The notes under the pieces: generated by a model | Told to the model about the DNA's origin: nothing | The model's input: the letters and a program-made list of their open reading frames with translations, nothing else | Databases searched by the model: none | Program-made: the position numbers and the translations under genes | Shown: one piece after another, positions 42,692 to 53,454 of the stretch | Layout: each line of letters opens with the position of its first letter | Numbering within the stretch: position 1 is the first letter of the stretch | Source: Nothophaeocryptopus gaeumannii | Lineage: Eukaryota > Ascomycota > Dothideomycetes > Mycosphaerellales > Mycosphaerellaceae | Length of the DNA stretch: 64,000 nucleotides | NCBI GenBank assembly: GCA_031771865.1 | Contig: JASISA010000023.1 | Span: forward strand, 186,001 to 250,000 | Direction: 5' to 3'

Positions 42692-43660
42692 TTAGTCTGT
42701 ATCCACGGGATCCCAATCTAAACAAGGTGTAGTCGGTCAGTGTTGCCCTGATAGTGGTCATTGTGTGATCCAACTCACCAGTAACAAGATACTCATCCAA
42801 CCCATCCATCTTCTTCATGTCCGCCTCATCAATCTTAAAGAATCCAATGTCCGCGTTCTCCTGTATCCTTTCCTTCCGCACGCTCTTCGGCAAAGGGACA
42901 AAGCCGTGCTGCAAGTTCCATCGAATCATCAACTGCCCTGATGTGCAGCCATACTTCTTCGCCAGCTCAACGATGGTAGGGTGTTTCATTCGGAGGGCTC
43001 GGGCGAGGGGCGCGTAGGATTCGATCACGATGCCGTTCTTTGTGCAGTGCTCGGTGATGGCGGATCGAGTGTTGAAGGGATGGATTTCGACCTGATTCAC
43101 AGCAGGTTTGATTCTGGGCTTACTGGCGAGCAGCTCGTCGATCTGGAATCTGCGTGAGAACAGTCTCTCCGACTCAGATTCACGATGATACCTACATGCT
43201 TATTGCCAAAGTTGCTAACACCACCAATCCTCACTTCCCCATCCTGGATAGCATCTTCTACTGCTCTCCAGCTCTCTAACCTTGCCTGCTTCCCACCATA
43301 CGGACTGTGTAGCAGGAAAAGGTCAATATATCCCAGCCCACACTCCTTCACGCTCTTCTTGATACTCTGTCTCGCCCCCTCATAGTCACTGTTACTGGCA
43401 AGCTTACTCGTATAATGTATATCTTCCCTCTTCAACTCCGTATGGCTCTTCAAGTACGCAGTAATCGCAGTCCCGACATCCTTCTCATTATGGTACATCT
43501 GAGCCGAATCAAAAGCTCTATATCCCACATCCAATGCATGCCCTACTGCAGTATGCGCCTCTTTCCCAGACATCAGGTAGACTCCCAGATGGAGCCGTGG
43601 CATGTCGAGGCCATTGTTGAGCTTGATCTTCGAAGCGAGGGAGAACTGATCGGCGGCCAT
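42692..43660 (-). CDS. Aldo-keto reductase
   Basis: Three exons: 43660-43196, 43142-42779, 42717-42692, 284 residues. Introns of 53 nt (43143-43195, GTAGGT...CCAG) and 61 nt (42718-42778, GTGAGT, branch CTGAC, TTTAG). The last exon restores the usual end DEYLVTDWDPVDTD. The AKR catalytic tetrad is visible: Asp51, Tyr56 (DSAQMYHNEKDVG), Lys86 (HYTSKLASN), His118 (LFLLHSPYGG). Also present are GGVSNFGNKH and NQVEIHPFN of the NADPH-binding barrel. The enzyme reduces carbonyl compounds with NADPH; substrate unknown. The chosen ATG has an excellent context (GCGAAAATGG). An upstream in-frame ATG (43753) would add a hydrophobic segment (LLLLLIIVISIVI) and make a membrane-anchored form. The gene is intact inside an otherwise decayed block. 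Confidence 0.88.
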
Positions 43661-44298
43661 TTTCGCGATTCTGGACATGAGATAGCGGTGTATCACGATC
43701 GAGATTACAATGATGAGCAGCAGTAGAAGAGATCGTGTGAGACTATGAGGCATTGGAGCATCATGCCATGACGTCGACGGCTCCACGATTCTCTCTGTCA
43801 AAACATCATGCTGATTTCGGTCTGGAGTCTGCAATGCGATATCATATGAAAGACGTCGAGAATACCTGCCTCTCCGGGAAGTAGCAAACTCGTTACAAGA
43901 TGCAGCCTCGACATCGCGATGCCGTGATGGGTTGATGCAGATTTGCAAGGAGCTTTCGATCTTGGACCCTTCGTCGCCCGCCTCAGCGCCTCATCGTCAC
44001 CTTTCCTCTCCACCAGAAATGACAGGTCCCAAAAACCAACGAGGCGGAGAATAGCATGTTGATCATCCACTCTATCGATCTCATCCAGATCTGACTAGGC
44101 ATGAGGTAAGGTTTGATGCCTGGTGTATATTGCGCTTGGATCATGCTGGATCAACACTCCACTGGTGACTGTATGCATGACACTTTGACTTCGCTTTCTC
44201 AGTAGTCCTAGTCAAGCCAGGTCAAGCCTACCGCTGCAAGCCAACCGACTTGCTACACTCACTAAAGAAGATCCGCCAGCCGAGCAACTAAGCCAACC
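43661..44298. promoter_or_regulatory. Divergent region between aldo-keto reductase and conserved unknown gene
   Basis: 638 bp between start codons at 43660 (minus) and 44299 (plus). It contains the possible AKR N-terminal extension to 43948 and both promoters. Confidence 0.4.
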
Positions 44299-45186
44299 AT
44301 GGGCAGCATACCGCCTTACTACAGCAACGTCCCCTACGACAACCCACACTCCCGCCGATACACGAATTCGAACTCAAATGAAGCCTCTCGCTCTGCTGGT
44401 TCGTCAACTCGCCCATTTGTAGACAGTGCCATGGATAGCGAACATCCATCTATGCCCTCCATGGGCGATCCCAGCTTCGATATACTCGAGTGGCATCCAG
44501 CATTTCTGAGCTGTCAGAGGTACTTCCTTGATCATGCTCAATACGAGCCGGGAACACAGGCCGTATGCGCTCTCATCAACATCCGCCTGCCGTTCCAATG
44601 GCCCTCGACCCCGTTGACCTCATCCTCGTCCTCTGCTCCTCCAAACTCCGGCGGCTCGAGCTTCAACTTCAATCCCTACTCTCAGAGCGGCGGCCGTGGT
44701 GGGCACAGCCCGCACTCGCGAAACGCACGGAATCAGCAGAACTTCGTCTCGCCTGTCCCATACATCCGTCGACTGATCGTCACCGGCTTCGACAAAGCCC
44801 CAATCTTACACGGCCTCTTCGGCGACGACTACGTGCGCGGCATCATGCCTCACGTCGAGTGCGAAAGACGTAACTACCTCTTCGCGGCGAAACACGGCGG
44901 CTGGAGAAGCTGCAAGAAGCAATACGACACCGGCAGCGGACACGGCGGCGACGAGAGCGTACCCTTCATGAAACCACTCGACGAAGCCAAAGTACAAGAA
45001 CTGGAAGCAGCAGAGCAATCATGGAGTGAATGGCTGGCAATGGAAGATTGGATGGTCGGTCCACGCGCTCCCTCAGAAGAGCGTCCGCCGCAAGCCAGAG
45101 GTGGAGGTGCACATACATCTGCTGGGAGGAGGGAGATGAGGGAGGGACTTGCCGATGGGATACAAGATGGATATCGTTCGCGATAG
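44299..45186 (+). CDS. Conserved ascomycete protein of unknown function
   Basis: Single frame of 295 residues (MGSIPPYYSNVPYDN...). The core around 55-245 has the features of a protein conserved across filamentous ascomycetes: WHPAFLSCQRYFLDHAQYEPGTQAV, ALINIRLPFQW, a Ser/Gly/Asn-rich insert, VPYIRRLIVTGFDKAPILHGLFGDD, ERRNYLFAAKHGGW, then PFMKPLDEAKVQELEAAEQSWSEWLAMEDWMVGPR. No catalytic motif and no membrane segment is visible. The tail is Arg/Gly-rich. I recall the family only as a conserved unknown; my recollection of the family is not checked. Its intactness next to broken genes indicates selection. Confidence 0.75.
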   Translation: MGSIPPYYSNVPYDNPHSRRYTNSNSNEASRSAGSSTRPFVDSAMDSEHPSMPSMGDPSFDILEWHPAFLSCQRYFLDHAQYEPGTQAVCALINIRLPFQWPSTPLTSSSSSAPPNSGGSSFNFNPYSQSGGRGGHSPHSRNARNQQNFVSPVPYIRRLIVTGFDKAPILHGLFGDDYVRGIMPHVECERRNYLFAAKHGGWRSCKKQYDTGSGHGGDESVPFMKPLDEAKVQELEAAEQSWSEWLAMEDWMVGPRAPSEERPPQARGGGAHTSAGRREMREGLADGIQDGYRSR

Positions 45187-45599
45187 GAACGCGCGCCTGA
45201 TTCATCTGCGACCTTGCGACGGTCTCGTTCTCCTGAGCGACCTGGTGCGAAACGTGCTGGGAAGCTGCCTGCGAATAGGGATCGCAGCGAGAGGTGAATG
45301 GACTGTTGCTCGATAGCAGATGGATCAGGCACAGGATTTGCGAGCAAAAGATTCGCCAGCAGTGCAAGCGTGAAGCTGGCTACGCTGCGCGGCAGTCCGA
45401 GGGAATTGACATTGGGAACATCCCTCTACGGCAATGGTCGGCTACACGACTGTCGCTGCCATTGCATGGGCAACAGTTGAGCCTGCAGCAGCATGACCCG
45501 AGCGCGAGCGCGCGATGACTACTTCTTGAGCCAGCAAGAGGCGTCATTGCTTGTCCGTGCGATATAGCGCAGATAAACACAGGTGCTCGGCAATGTAGT
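45187..45599. other. Intergenic
   Basis: 413 bp downstream of the conserved gene. Nothing recognised. Confidence 0.4.
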
Positions 45600-46442
45600 G
45601 TGCAGACGAACATGTTACGACGAGCGAAACAACTCATCTTTTGGACCCCAGACGATTGCTCGGCGAAAGATCAACATGCAGGGCGAAAACTTCTTTCTCT
45701 GGTTCCTCGTCGGCGCATGGCCTGGGATTGCCATACTGGTGCTTCCCATATCTGCAAAACCACCAGCAAAACAGGAACCAATCCAACAAGCGTCGGTGCA
45801 TTATGCTTGTACGATCTTTCGCTCATGCTCACGAAAGAAGCAGGCCACCACATCTTGTCTCAGTTGTTCGAAACACCCGAATTGCTAGAGCTCCCTCTTC
45901 TTCATCTTGATACTCGGCATCTCTTCGCGGCGCAGAGGGACAATATGACATTCCGAGACACGATCACATGCTCGCCCGCTCTCAGACGCGCAATGTACCT
46001 CGAACCAATTCCGCCTTAAAGATATCGGAACTTAAAGTAATTAATCCCTTTCCAAGCTGCTTGTTTCCCAGAGAGCCGACGTTGGAGCAATCTTTATTTG
46101 GAAAGAGTCGTGTACCGGTCAGATGGCGAAGACAACCGGCCCAAGGCTCAGCTATTGTTTGTGCAAGGTTCCAGTGAGCACATCTCCTGGGCCTTCACGA
46201 CCTGCGGGAACAACGTAAAAGCGAATCACGGACCTGTGCACCTACCCAAGGGAAGAGAAAGGGAGGAATCGTGGCGAAGGACACTGGTGCAGCGGCGGCC
46301 TCTGCATGAGCTGCAGGTATACATCTCCACACGATGCTGCTACATCAGGCTAGAAGAGCATATCTATGCGCGACTCAAAGTGGACGACGATATGACGATG
46401 GGTCAGCTCTTCGACACCATCTGGGGACGTTATAGCTGGTGA
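45600..46442 (+). pseudogene. F-box-like gene copy C, reading frame broken
   Basis: A frame ending at a TAA at 46017-46019 contains the family F-box (LFETPELLELPLLHLDTRHLFAAQ, then RDNMTFRDTITCSPALRRAMYLEP). The next family block (INPFPSCLF...) lies in a different frame (45968-46177), and the C-terminal block appears in the first frame again from about 46098 to 46442 with RAKAQLLFVQGSS, EREESWRRTLVQRRP, VYISTRCCYIRLEEHIYARLKV and TIWGRYSW. No intron with good sites joins them (the one donor candidate, GTACCT near 45993, gives the wrong phase). At least two frame breaks. Start codon not certain; an ATG lies at 45600. Confidence 0.6.
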
Positions 46443-46711
46443 TTCAGCCACTCAATGCACACTACATGGGGAAACCTCCCAATTTGGTGGCATTCAGTAC
46501 ACGACAAGCACACTTCGAGCAGCTGATTGTGCATCAGAATTGCGTGAGGATATTTCTTGTGCTCATCACATGGCAACTCGTGGGATGAACAAAAGGCGGA
46601 ACCAGAATTCAGACGTCTGCACATGAATGAAGGATTTCTACCGAACGATTGATGCAGGAGAAACGCAGGCATCACATCATGAATACTTCGCATCGCATAG
46701 CGCAATTTCAC

Positions 46712-47113
46712 ATGCACGAGCTCACATGCTTCAAGTGGTGTCCACTTTCCCTCTGTCGTGTGCTTGCTCACGTCGTTGCTTTCACCACCTTTGCGATCTG
46801 GCTGTCAACCAACACCGACCTACTTGGTGCACGACACCACACAAATGGAAGTGAGACAAGTTGAAACTCCAATGTCAATGCTGCGAATTCGAACAGCAAT
46901 AAGGCGGCGGCGAACAATCTAGCGGGTCGATGTGTCAATGGGAGACTGCCGAATGGAAGGCGTTGTAGGACGAGGGCGGGGACGAACGCCAATCCGAATG
47001 TCGATACAACTCAGAAGGGAATTGATGTTAGTCGGTGTGTCAATGGCAAGTTGCCAAATGGACACCCATGTACCTACCCACAAAACGTCAACTCCAACGG
47101 AAGCAGAGGGTGA
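46712..47113 (+). CDS. Candidate small protein with two RCVNGxLPNGxxC modules (possibly secreted)
   Basis: Proposed exons 46712-46850 and 46923-47113 with a 72-nt intron (46851-46922, donor GTGAGA, acceptor ATCTAG) in phase, 109 residues. Without splicing, the frame has a TGA at 46862-46864. The N-terminus has a hydrophobic stretch (CRVLAHVVAFTTFAIWLS) that could be a signal or anchor, but the start is not typical. The second half holds two copies of a module, RCVNGRLPNGRRC and RCVNGKLPNGHPC, about 36 residues apart, separated by an Asn/Thr-rich spacer. The DNA of the two copies is also similar (TGTGTCAATGG..., GCC(A/G)AATGG). No known family recognised. Evidence is repeat structure, in-phase splicing and codon use only; the minus strand has competing short frames. 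Confidence 0.35.
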
Positions 47114-47625
47114 GATAAGCGGCAGAGAAGAGACCGGAACGTAGAGACAATGCAAGTAGGACATACATAAAGACCTCCGAGCTCCGCAGCGAGACGCTGT
47201 GGTTCTTGTGTTTGCGGTGGTGTCGTGGATGATCGTAAGAGTATGTGTGTGGCAGCGCCGAATCTATCTTTTGGTGAAGGGGGGTGTTGTCTGCACATGT
47301 AGTGTTCCAACCATCCACAACACCACCATTGCGAACACAAGAAGCACAGCGTTTCGTTAAAGATCTTGGGAAATGGTTGTTCTGCGACATGCCGAGCTTC
47401 ATGACGTTAAAGAAGGCAACGGCATAAGATCCCGGAAGACCAGCGTGAGCACAGCCGAACTTGAAGAGGGCTTACACACATGATTTATCGACAGGCTGTA
47501 CATGTCACGATAAGGAGGGTGGTGAAGGAGCTTTGAATAATCGACGCCCGTGCCTTTTCACATGGAGGGCTTAGAACAGACTGCCACTGCTTTACCATCG
47601 ACGTCCGCACGTCAACAGCAAAACA
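47114..47625. other. Intergenic
   Basis: 512 bp. Nothing recognised. Confidence 0.4.
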
Positions 47626-48846
47626 ATGGCTCACAGCTACCACCCGCGCTCACAACAGCTACATCCAGGCACCCCATCATTAGCATCAAAGATGGCGACC
47701 AATGCAGTGACGCCGACTGGCTCCAGCCTACCACCCCAGTAAGTTAGAACTACTAAACTTCACCTTCTTGAATAATGTGCTAACTCGATACAGCGACACC
47801 GAGTCAAAGAAGCGTACCAACAAAGCCGCTAACAGAGTCTCCAACACGACCGAGCTGCTGGAGCTGGTCCTCCTCGAGCTACCGACTGTCGACATGTCGT
47901 CGCTCAATGCGTTAGCAAGCGCTTTCATGACACTATCCACTGCTCCTCCAATATCAAACAAGACATGTTCCTCGACGCCGACACAAGCATCGCAAGTGCA
48001 GAAGTCAAAAACCAGCCTCAGGAAGCGGGCTCACGTGCCATCACCGCCCCTGCGCGCTCTTTCGCAAGTTTGAAACAGAAGTATTTGAAGTCTATCGATC
48101 TGCCAATCTCCGGCGACACTCACGCCGCCGCAAGCTATGCCCGTCCGGGCATTCACCCCTCACCCACCAACTCGTCCTTCACCAATCCAATCTTCGGCGG
48201 CTTTTGGCGACTTCTTCCTTCCAATCGCCAAGGTAACGACTACATCATGATTAGAAGAGCCACGTCCTACGGAAGCATCAACATCCCGTACGGTGGGTTT
48301 CCTGAAGTATAGGCTGAGTTCTTCGGCGCTGAGATCTCAGAGCCATTCGACACTGAGCGATTCGAACCTCCAAGCAAGTCGATTCTTGGATTTACAACAC
48401 AGATCCAGTGGATCGGCATCCTGGCGCAGGGTGCTCGTCCTGCAGCCACCGGTCGAGGGAGCTTTCGATATGCATTTCGATTGGCTCTTGGATCGTGCGA
48501 AGCGTGAGAGGAAGACGATTCCCGGAGATACGAAGTTAGGAGAAGTTGTGGATTGGCTTGATGAAAAATACCCGATCATGAGATCGCGCAGATAGATAAT
48601 GAGGTAGATGAGGCGCGGAAGCCTGAATGTGCTTTGGTGGCCCTGATGGATGGGCTGAGGAGACATGACAGGCAGGATGGTGCACAAATAGAGTGGATCA
48701 CAGGAACACGCCTCGGCAGGGACATCGGAAACCTAAGGACCAAATACGACAATACCATCATCGAGCTCTCGACTGAGTACTTTGATTCCCGCTATGATCT
48801 TCAAGCTTGGAACAATCAAGCCTTGCCAAAGCCTTTCAGTTCATAG
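47626..48846 (+). pseudogene. F-box-like gene copy D, multiply broken
   Basis: ATG at 47626; exon 1 to 47738, a good 55-nt intron (47739-47793; GTAAGT, branch CTAAC, ACAG), then NRVSNTTELLELVLLELPTVDMSSL, the family F-box. Near 47962 the frame shifts before MFLDADTSIASAEV. That frame meets a TAG at 48310-48312, then carries on (AEFFGAEISEPFDTERF). A second shift near 48400 leads to SASWRRVLVLQPPVEGAFDMHFDWLL, and a third near 48595 to ARKPECALVALMDGLRRHDRQDGAQIEW, ending at 48846. So at least four lesions in a full-length copy whose 5' intron is still perfect. This is an old pseudogene rather than a sequencing slip. Confidence 0.7.
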
Positions 48847-49637
48847 GATTACATCGTAAGATGCAGTAAATCTTTTTGATTACCTTCAGTAGCACTTGGG
48901 AGAATAGCATAGTAGCTCACGGCTATTCCAGAAAGCCATTAAGATAGCGGCATTCGATTAATTTCCTTTGTGTGCTAAATGCATTGTAGCTGCCTGCTCC
49001 CTACTCAATGTCCGTCATCTTTTGATGCATGTGAAGGAGCACGGAACTCAAAAAGCGGCTTGCGTCATTGCACCCCTGTGGCCGTGCACAGCTTATACCT
49101 AATTGGAACTCAACAGGACCTTTCACTCCCTTTTACGAACAATCAGCACAGCTTGAACTCATAACGACGAGGCTTACACATAATCTTCTGAGCCAAAATA
49201 TGCCGCCCACAATAGCGGCTGCGCAAGTTAAGGAGAAGTTTCACTGGGACGTCCGACTTGGAGATCTCGCGGATTAGTCAGATAAGATATATCCCATTCT
49301 AAAAGGAGAAGGTGAGGAAGGCGCAGGTGCAGTAGAGGGGGAGGAGGAGGTATGGGTACGGGTCTTTTGCGTCTTGAGTGAGGATGCGAGGCAAGGCCAG
49401 TGAGAGGTGGTGCTCCACGAGCTCGGGAGGAATGGAAACTTGCGGCTTGGATTGGATGAGGGAAAAGCACCATTGCGAGCGTGGTAGATGCACTGTATGG
49501 AGAATTCGGCTGTTTTTTGCGATGAGCTCTATCAAGTCTATTAGCTCTCCTAAAATCAAATACCAACTCCGGGCCAAGTCGCTCGCAAAAAAAAAAACCA
49601 CCCCACCAACCCATCCATCTCCACCACCAACAACCCT
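48847..49637. other. Intergenic
   Basis: 791 bp between the pseudogene and the cytochrome c peroxidase 3' end. It includes an 11-base A run at about 49590. No gene seen. Confidence 0.4.
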
Positions 49638-50732
49638 CTAATCCGTCCTCTTAAACACAACCCTATCCTCTTCTGAACTCGTAAACGGCACCCCCAGCTC
49701 AAACAACTTAACAACCACATTTTTAAAATCCTCAAAGAACAAATCCTGACCCTTGGCATACTTCTCCACCCACGGCTTAAACTCCTCATCCTGCACAAGC
49801 GCATAATCCGTCGGCAACATCATCAGAGTCTGCGTAGTCTTATCTTCATACTGTTGATTCCCATCCCATTTCTTGAACTGCCAATCTTCTTCCATGAGGA
49901 GACGGTAGAAGTCGTTGGTCAATGTGATGGGGCTGAAGGTCCAGGGGCCCTCGAAGCCGGAACGGTCCTTGTGGCAGCGGCCTAGAGCATGGGCGCCGGA
50001 GAGGGCGACGATTTCTTGGTCGTTAGACCCCATTCTTCCAAAAATGCGGCGGAGGTGGTTTTGCCCTTTGCTGCCGTCTGGAAGGCGACCGTCAGGTGTG
50101 CAGTATGAGACGTCACGATCTGTCCGGCCTGGACGCCATGGAATGTCGGGACCGCCCATTTCTTGAACGGCACATGCTGCTGCGAGGGTCCAGAGATCGG
50201 AGTATGTTATCCACGGGAATTGTTCTTTGATGGGTTCGAGAAAGTCGCGGGCGTTTTTAAGACCTGAGTTGGCGCCGTGGTCACTCTCCGGGGCGAATCG
50301 CATTGTGGCTCCGTTTGAGCCGCCGGTTCCTGTTTTTGCCTCATATGTGCCGGAAGCGTGCCAGCCGAGTCTAAGCAGAACTGGGCCGTATGACCCATCA
50401 TCGTAATCATCCTCGTCGATGAGTTTGGCTGCGATAGCATCGTAGACTTCTTGGTAGTCTTCTGTGGTCGGTTTGAAGGTCTTTGGCTCTTCGGCGGATG
50501 CATTCCTCCCTTTGATGGTGTAATATCCTCCGACTCCTGCTGCGAGACCACCTGCTAAACCTGCCCAGATGTATCCGCTGTTGGTGGACTGTCTGGGTGC
50601 TTCGCTGGAGTATCCGCGGCGAGCTTGTTGTTGGAAGAATTGAGCTCCACGGCGAGAAGCAAATGTTCGAAATGCTTGAGTAGTTGGTGCTGAACGAAGA
50701 GCTTTGGTGAATGTCTTGGTCGCAGTGGCCAT
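49638..50732 (-). CDS. ccp1: Cytochrome c peroxidase, mitochondrial
   Basis: Single exon, 364 residues from the ATG at 50732. The upstream open frame looks like leader. It removes H2O2 in the intermembrane space using electrons from cytochrome c. Order: a mitochondrial presequence rich in Arg/Ser/Thr/Ala (1-45), a hydrophobic sorting segment (about 54-73), then the peroxidase. Distal active site Arg121, Trp124, His125 in LLRLGWHASGTY; proximal haem His248 in VALSGAHALG; Trp264 in FEGPW corresponds to the radical Trp of yeast CCP. The haem-binding and MLPTDYALV motif and the C-terminus VPFTS complete the fold. A bipartite presequence with a membrane segment is expected for Ccp1, which is cleaved by inner-membrane proteases. 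All key residues are present. Confidence 0.95.
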   Translation of the reverse strand: MATATKTFTKALRSAPTTQAFRTFASRRGAQFFQQQARRGYSSEAPRQSTNSGYIWAGLAGGLAAGVGGYYTIKGRNASAEEPKTFKPTTEDYQEVYDAIAAKLIDEDDYDDGSYGPVLLRLGWHASGTYEAKTGTGGSNGATMRFAPESDHGANSGLKNARDFLEPIKEQFPWITYSDLWTLAAACAVQEMGGPDIPWRPGRTDRDVSYCTPDGRLPDGSKGQNHLRRIFGRMGSNDQEIVALSGAHALGRCHKDRSGFEGPWTFSPITLTNDFYRLLMEEDWQFKKWDGNQQYEDKTTQTLMMLPTDYALVQDEEFKPWVEKYAKGQDLFFEDFKNVVVKLFELGVPFTSSEEDRVVFKRTD

Positions 50733-51542
50733 TATTGTCGACGATTGAAAGTCTGATGGATTGGTTTGAAGCAATGGGTCAAGAGGTATTAAATACAAAG
50801 TCCTCACAACAGGCAACAGAGTGTCAATTGAGAGATCCTTCAATGCTTCAGCCACAAAGAAAAGTCTTCGAGTCAGTAAATAGTATGGAGGAGCGAGCGT
50901 GACGTTGTTACAAATACCGCAAACACCGCACGTCGAGGTAAGCATCAATCAGCGAGAACCACTCCCGGTCCTGTTGGCCGACCATAGCCATGTCCGCATA
51001 TATCTACCTCGAACAGCGAAGGTGCACGAAGCCGTTGAAGATCCGCAGAAACACCTTGTCGCCGACGACCCACAATGCACGCGGCTGTATCATCGGGTAA
51101 TGCACTATCGGACATGTCACGCCCTGTGTTCAGGTACGAGGAACATCATCATCATCAGCGACATGAGAGGGATCCTGTCGAGTCGCTCCCCAACTCTTAG
51201 AGAGTCTCACCGAAGGGCGTCAAGTGCAGATCAAGTATTGCATCTCCCAATGAGATGTCTTTGGCTGATGCGGCGTCCCGAGAAAGGTGAAGTTGAAGTT
51301 GGCGAGTGGGAGGAAGGTGACTCGGAGCGGGAGCGGTTGCTGACTCAGGAGATCTCGCTGGCGATGACCGGATTGGGTATGAAACGACGAGGGACTCTGC
51401 TTTTTTCGCCGAGATGGAAGGCACACGGTGTATCAGACAAGAAGAACAGACTTATAACAACCGTTACCGAGATTCCGCTCCGACTATCAATGACAGGTAT
51501 TTCTTTATAGGTAGCCAATTCTTTCCCCCTCTTCACGATCCT
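50733..51542. other. Intergenic
   Basis: 810 bp between ccp1 (start) and the 3' end of the glutathione transferase. A 203-residue open frame on the plus strand (50899-51510) has no recognised features and is not called. Confidence 0.4.
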
Positions 51543-52276
51543 TTAAACGACTTTGTCGGTCTTGATGTCAAACATAACCGGCCTCGTACTCGCGAAGCTG
51601 TCCCTCTGATCCAGCTTCTCCCAATACTTGGCCAAGTTGGGGCACTTCTCTTTCCAGCCCGGGATCGCTCCATTGAAGTCAACGAAACCCGTCGCGCAAC
51701 AGACGGCGATATCCGCGATTGTCAATTGGCCAGCGTAGAGATAGTCGGAGTCCTTTGGACGAGATGAGACGAGTTCTTCAAAGGCTTTAAAACCACCTGC
51801 AACACGAAGAAGCCGGAAGATCAGTAGATGGCTGGGAACGGTCCTCAATTTCAGTAAGAATCCTTACCATCAATCTTTCTCGTCTGCCTCGCAAGCCAAG
51901 ACTCAGATTTTCCCTCGTCCGGACGCGCTTTCTCGAAGAAGGCCAACACTACAGCATCCATGACACCCTGGCTCAAGACCTGAACCTGCTCCAATTGCAA
52001 GTCGGTGTCAACGTCTCCGGTCACGAGAGGAGGACCTTGGTTCTTATACTTCTGGACAATCCAGCGTTGAATATGGGAAGAATCGTAGATTGGTTTTCGT
52101 CCATCCGAAAATAGCAGTACGGGCAACTTCTCCAGAGGATTGCTTTCAGGAGTCTTAGTATCTGAATGCCAGGGAATCTCGGTTTGCAGTTCAAAAGGTA
52201 CTCCTTTCTCGATGAAGGCGATGCGATTGATTCGAGCGTATGGCGATGGAGTCGCCGAGATCATTGTGATGGACAT
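51543..52276 (-). CDS. Glutathione S-transferase-like protein
   Basis: Two exons, 52276-51868 and 51796-51543, with a 71-nt intron (51797-51867; donor GTAAGG, acceptor TTGCAG) in phase, 220 residues. N-terminal thioredoxin-fold part (MISATPSPYARINRIAFIEKGVPFELQTEIPWH, then NPLEKLPVLLFSDGRKPIYDSSHIQRWI with the cis-Pro LPVL and DSSHI glutathione site) and a helical C-terminal domain containing LTIADIAV...CATGFVDF with the N-capping Asp of GST helix 6. The nucleophile residue in the SPYAR loop is Ser or Tyr, not Cys. Likely cytosolic conjugation or peroxidase activity; the class resembles fungal Ure2/Gtt-like or tau-like GSTs but is not assigned. Confidence 0.85.
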
Positions 52277-53454
52277 GTTAGTAGTGATGCGATTGTCGCC
52301 GGTACTGCTGGTCTTTCAAAGAGACTGCTGCTGCCATGAAACGCTGTGAGGAGACTCTGTATTTTTGATGATGTTTCGTTCTTATCTTTAGGTCGGAACC
52401 GCAGACGTCACACAAGCTGTATTGCCGATCTCCAAAGTACATTGCATCCGTATACCCGGACGACCTCTTTTACTGCCATCTCTGTGAAATCGAACTTACG
52501 ATGTAGCCTGGTATCAGAAAGAGGACTGCCGCTGGAGCAGTGTGGCACGCCTTGAGAAAGCGGACGCTCGATAGCTTGAGTCGTTTGCGTTGCCCGGAGC
52601 CAAAAGTGCGGAGCGATTCTTCCTGGGTTCATTAGGGAGCTCTCATTCGCCTCAGCTCGCGCTGTGAGACACTTGACTAAGGATGCCGCAATGTGTTCGC
52701 AGCAGTAGCGGTATGCACGTTACAAGCACCTAATAAGGCATAGAACAACGGTTCCACACATTTAACGCTCGTGCAGGTGAAAACCAAGACGTATGTAAAA
52801 GTTAAAGCGAGACTGCTGCTGCGAGAGAGCTCGGCTGTGGGCGGGTCATCGCCCGGCCAACGGATCAGAAAACAACAATTGGACCCGTCTGCCCAGTTTC
52901 ACTCTGCTGTGCCCATGGTTCGGCTGGCAGCTTGCGCGATTGGCGATGGCTGGCGCGAGACATGGTGAACGCTGGTGGACACGACCGTCTGTTATTCGTC
53001 CTTCCACACATTTGGGTTGTTGCGCAATATGTATCATCCGCGGTGCCGTGGCTAGACGTGCAGGGTTTGGCGTGAAGAGAAGGCTGGATCTCTACTGTTG
53101 TGCTGCCGTGTTGACTTGACTACGTACCAGAGAAGGGTCGCGCTGAAATCTGCAACGAGGCTGCACTTTGACCCGCCTCTGCCATTCTTGAGACGACATA
53201 CGCGACTAATGCTGCACGACGAGGGGTATTGGCATGCTATCTGACCTCGATCCGCCGACGCACTGTCCTCGTCCTACCCTTCATCCTCCCTTGCCGATGC
53301 TACACCATTGCGCTGGTCACTGGAGTTAGGCATTGCCGCGCGTGGGGTACGATACGATACGATTCGATCATGGTGTAGGACAATCACGACCACGACCTCC
53401 TCCTCCCGTCCACGACCTCTACGACCCTCACGACGCCTCCGACCTAGTATTCTT
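52277..53454. other. Intergenic
   Basis: About 1.18 kb upstream of both the GST (minus) and the Kelch-type gene (plus). It contains a short GATAC run at about 53348-53362. No gene recognised. Confidence 0.4.

Noticed and set aside
48350..48375. GGTTCGAATC-like B-box on the minus strand
   Set aside because: No acceptor or anticodon stem flanks it; it lies inside an F-box pseudogene.
50899..51510. 203-residue plus-strand open frame upstream of the GST 3' end
   Set aside because: No recognised domain, no coding bias I could see; not called.
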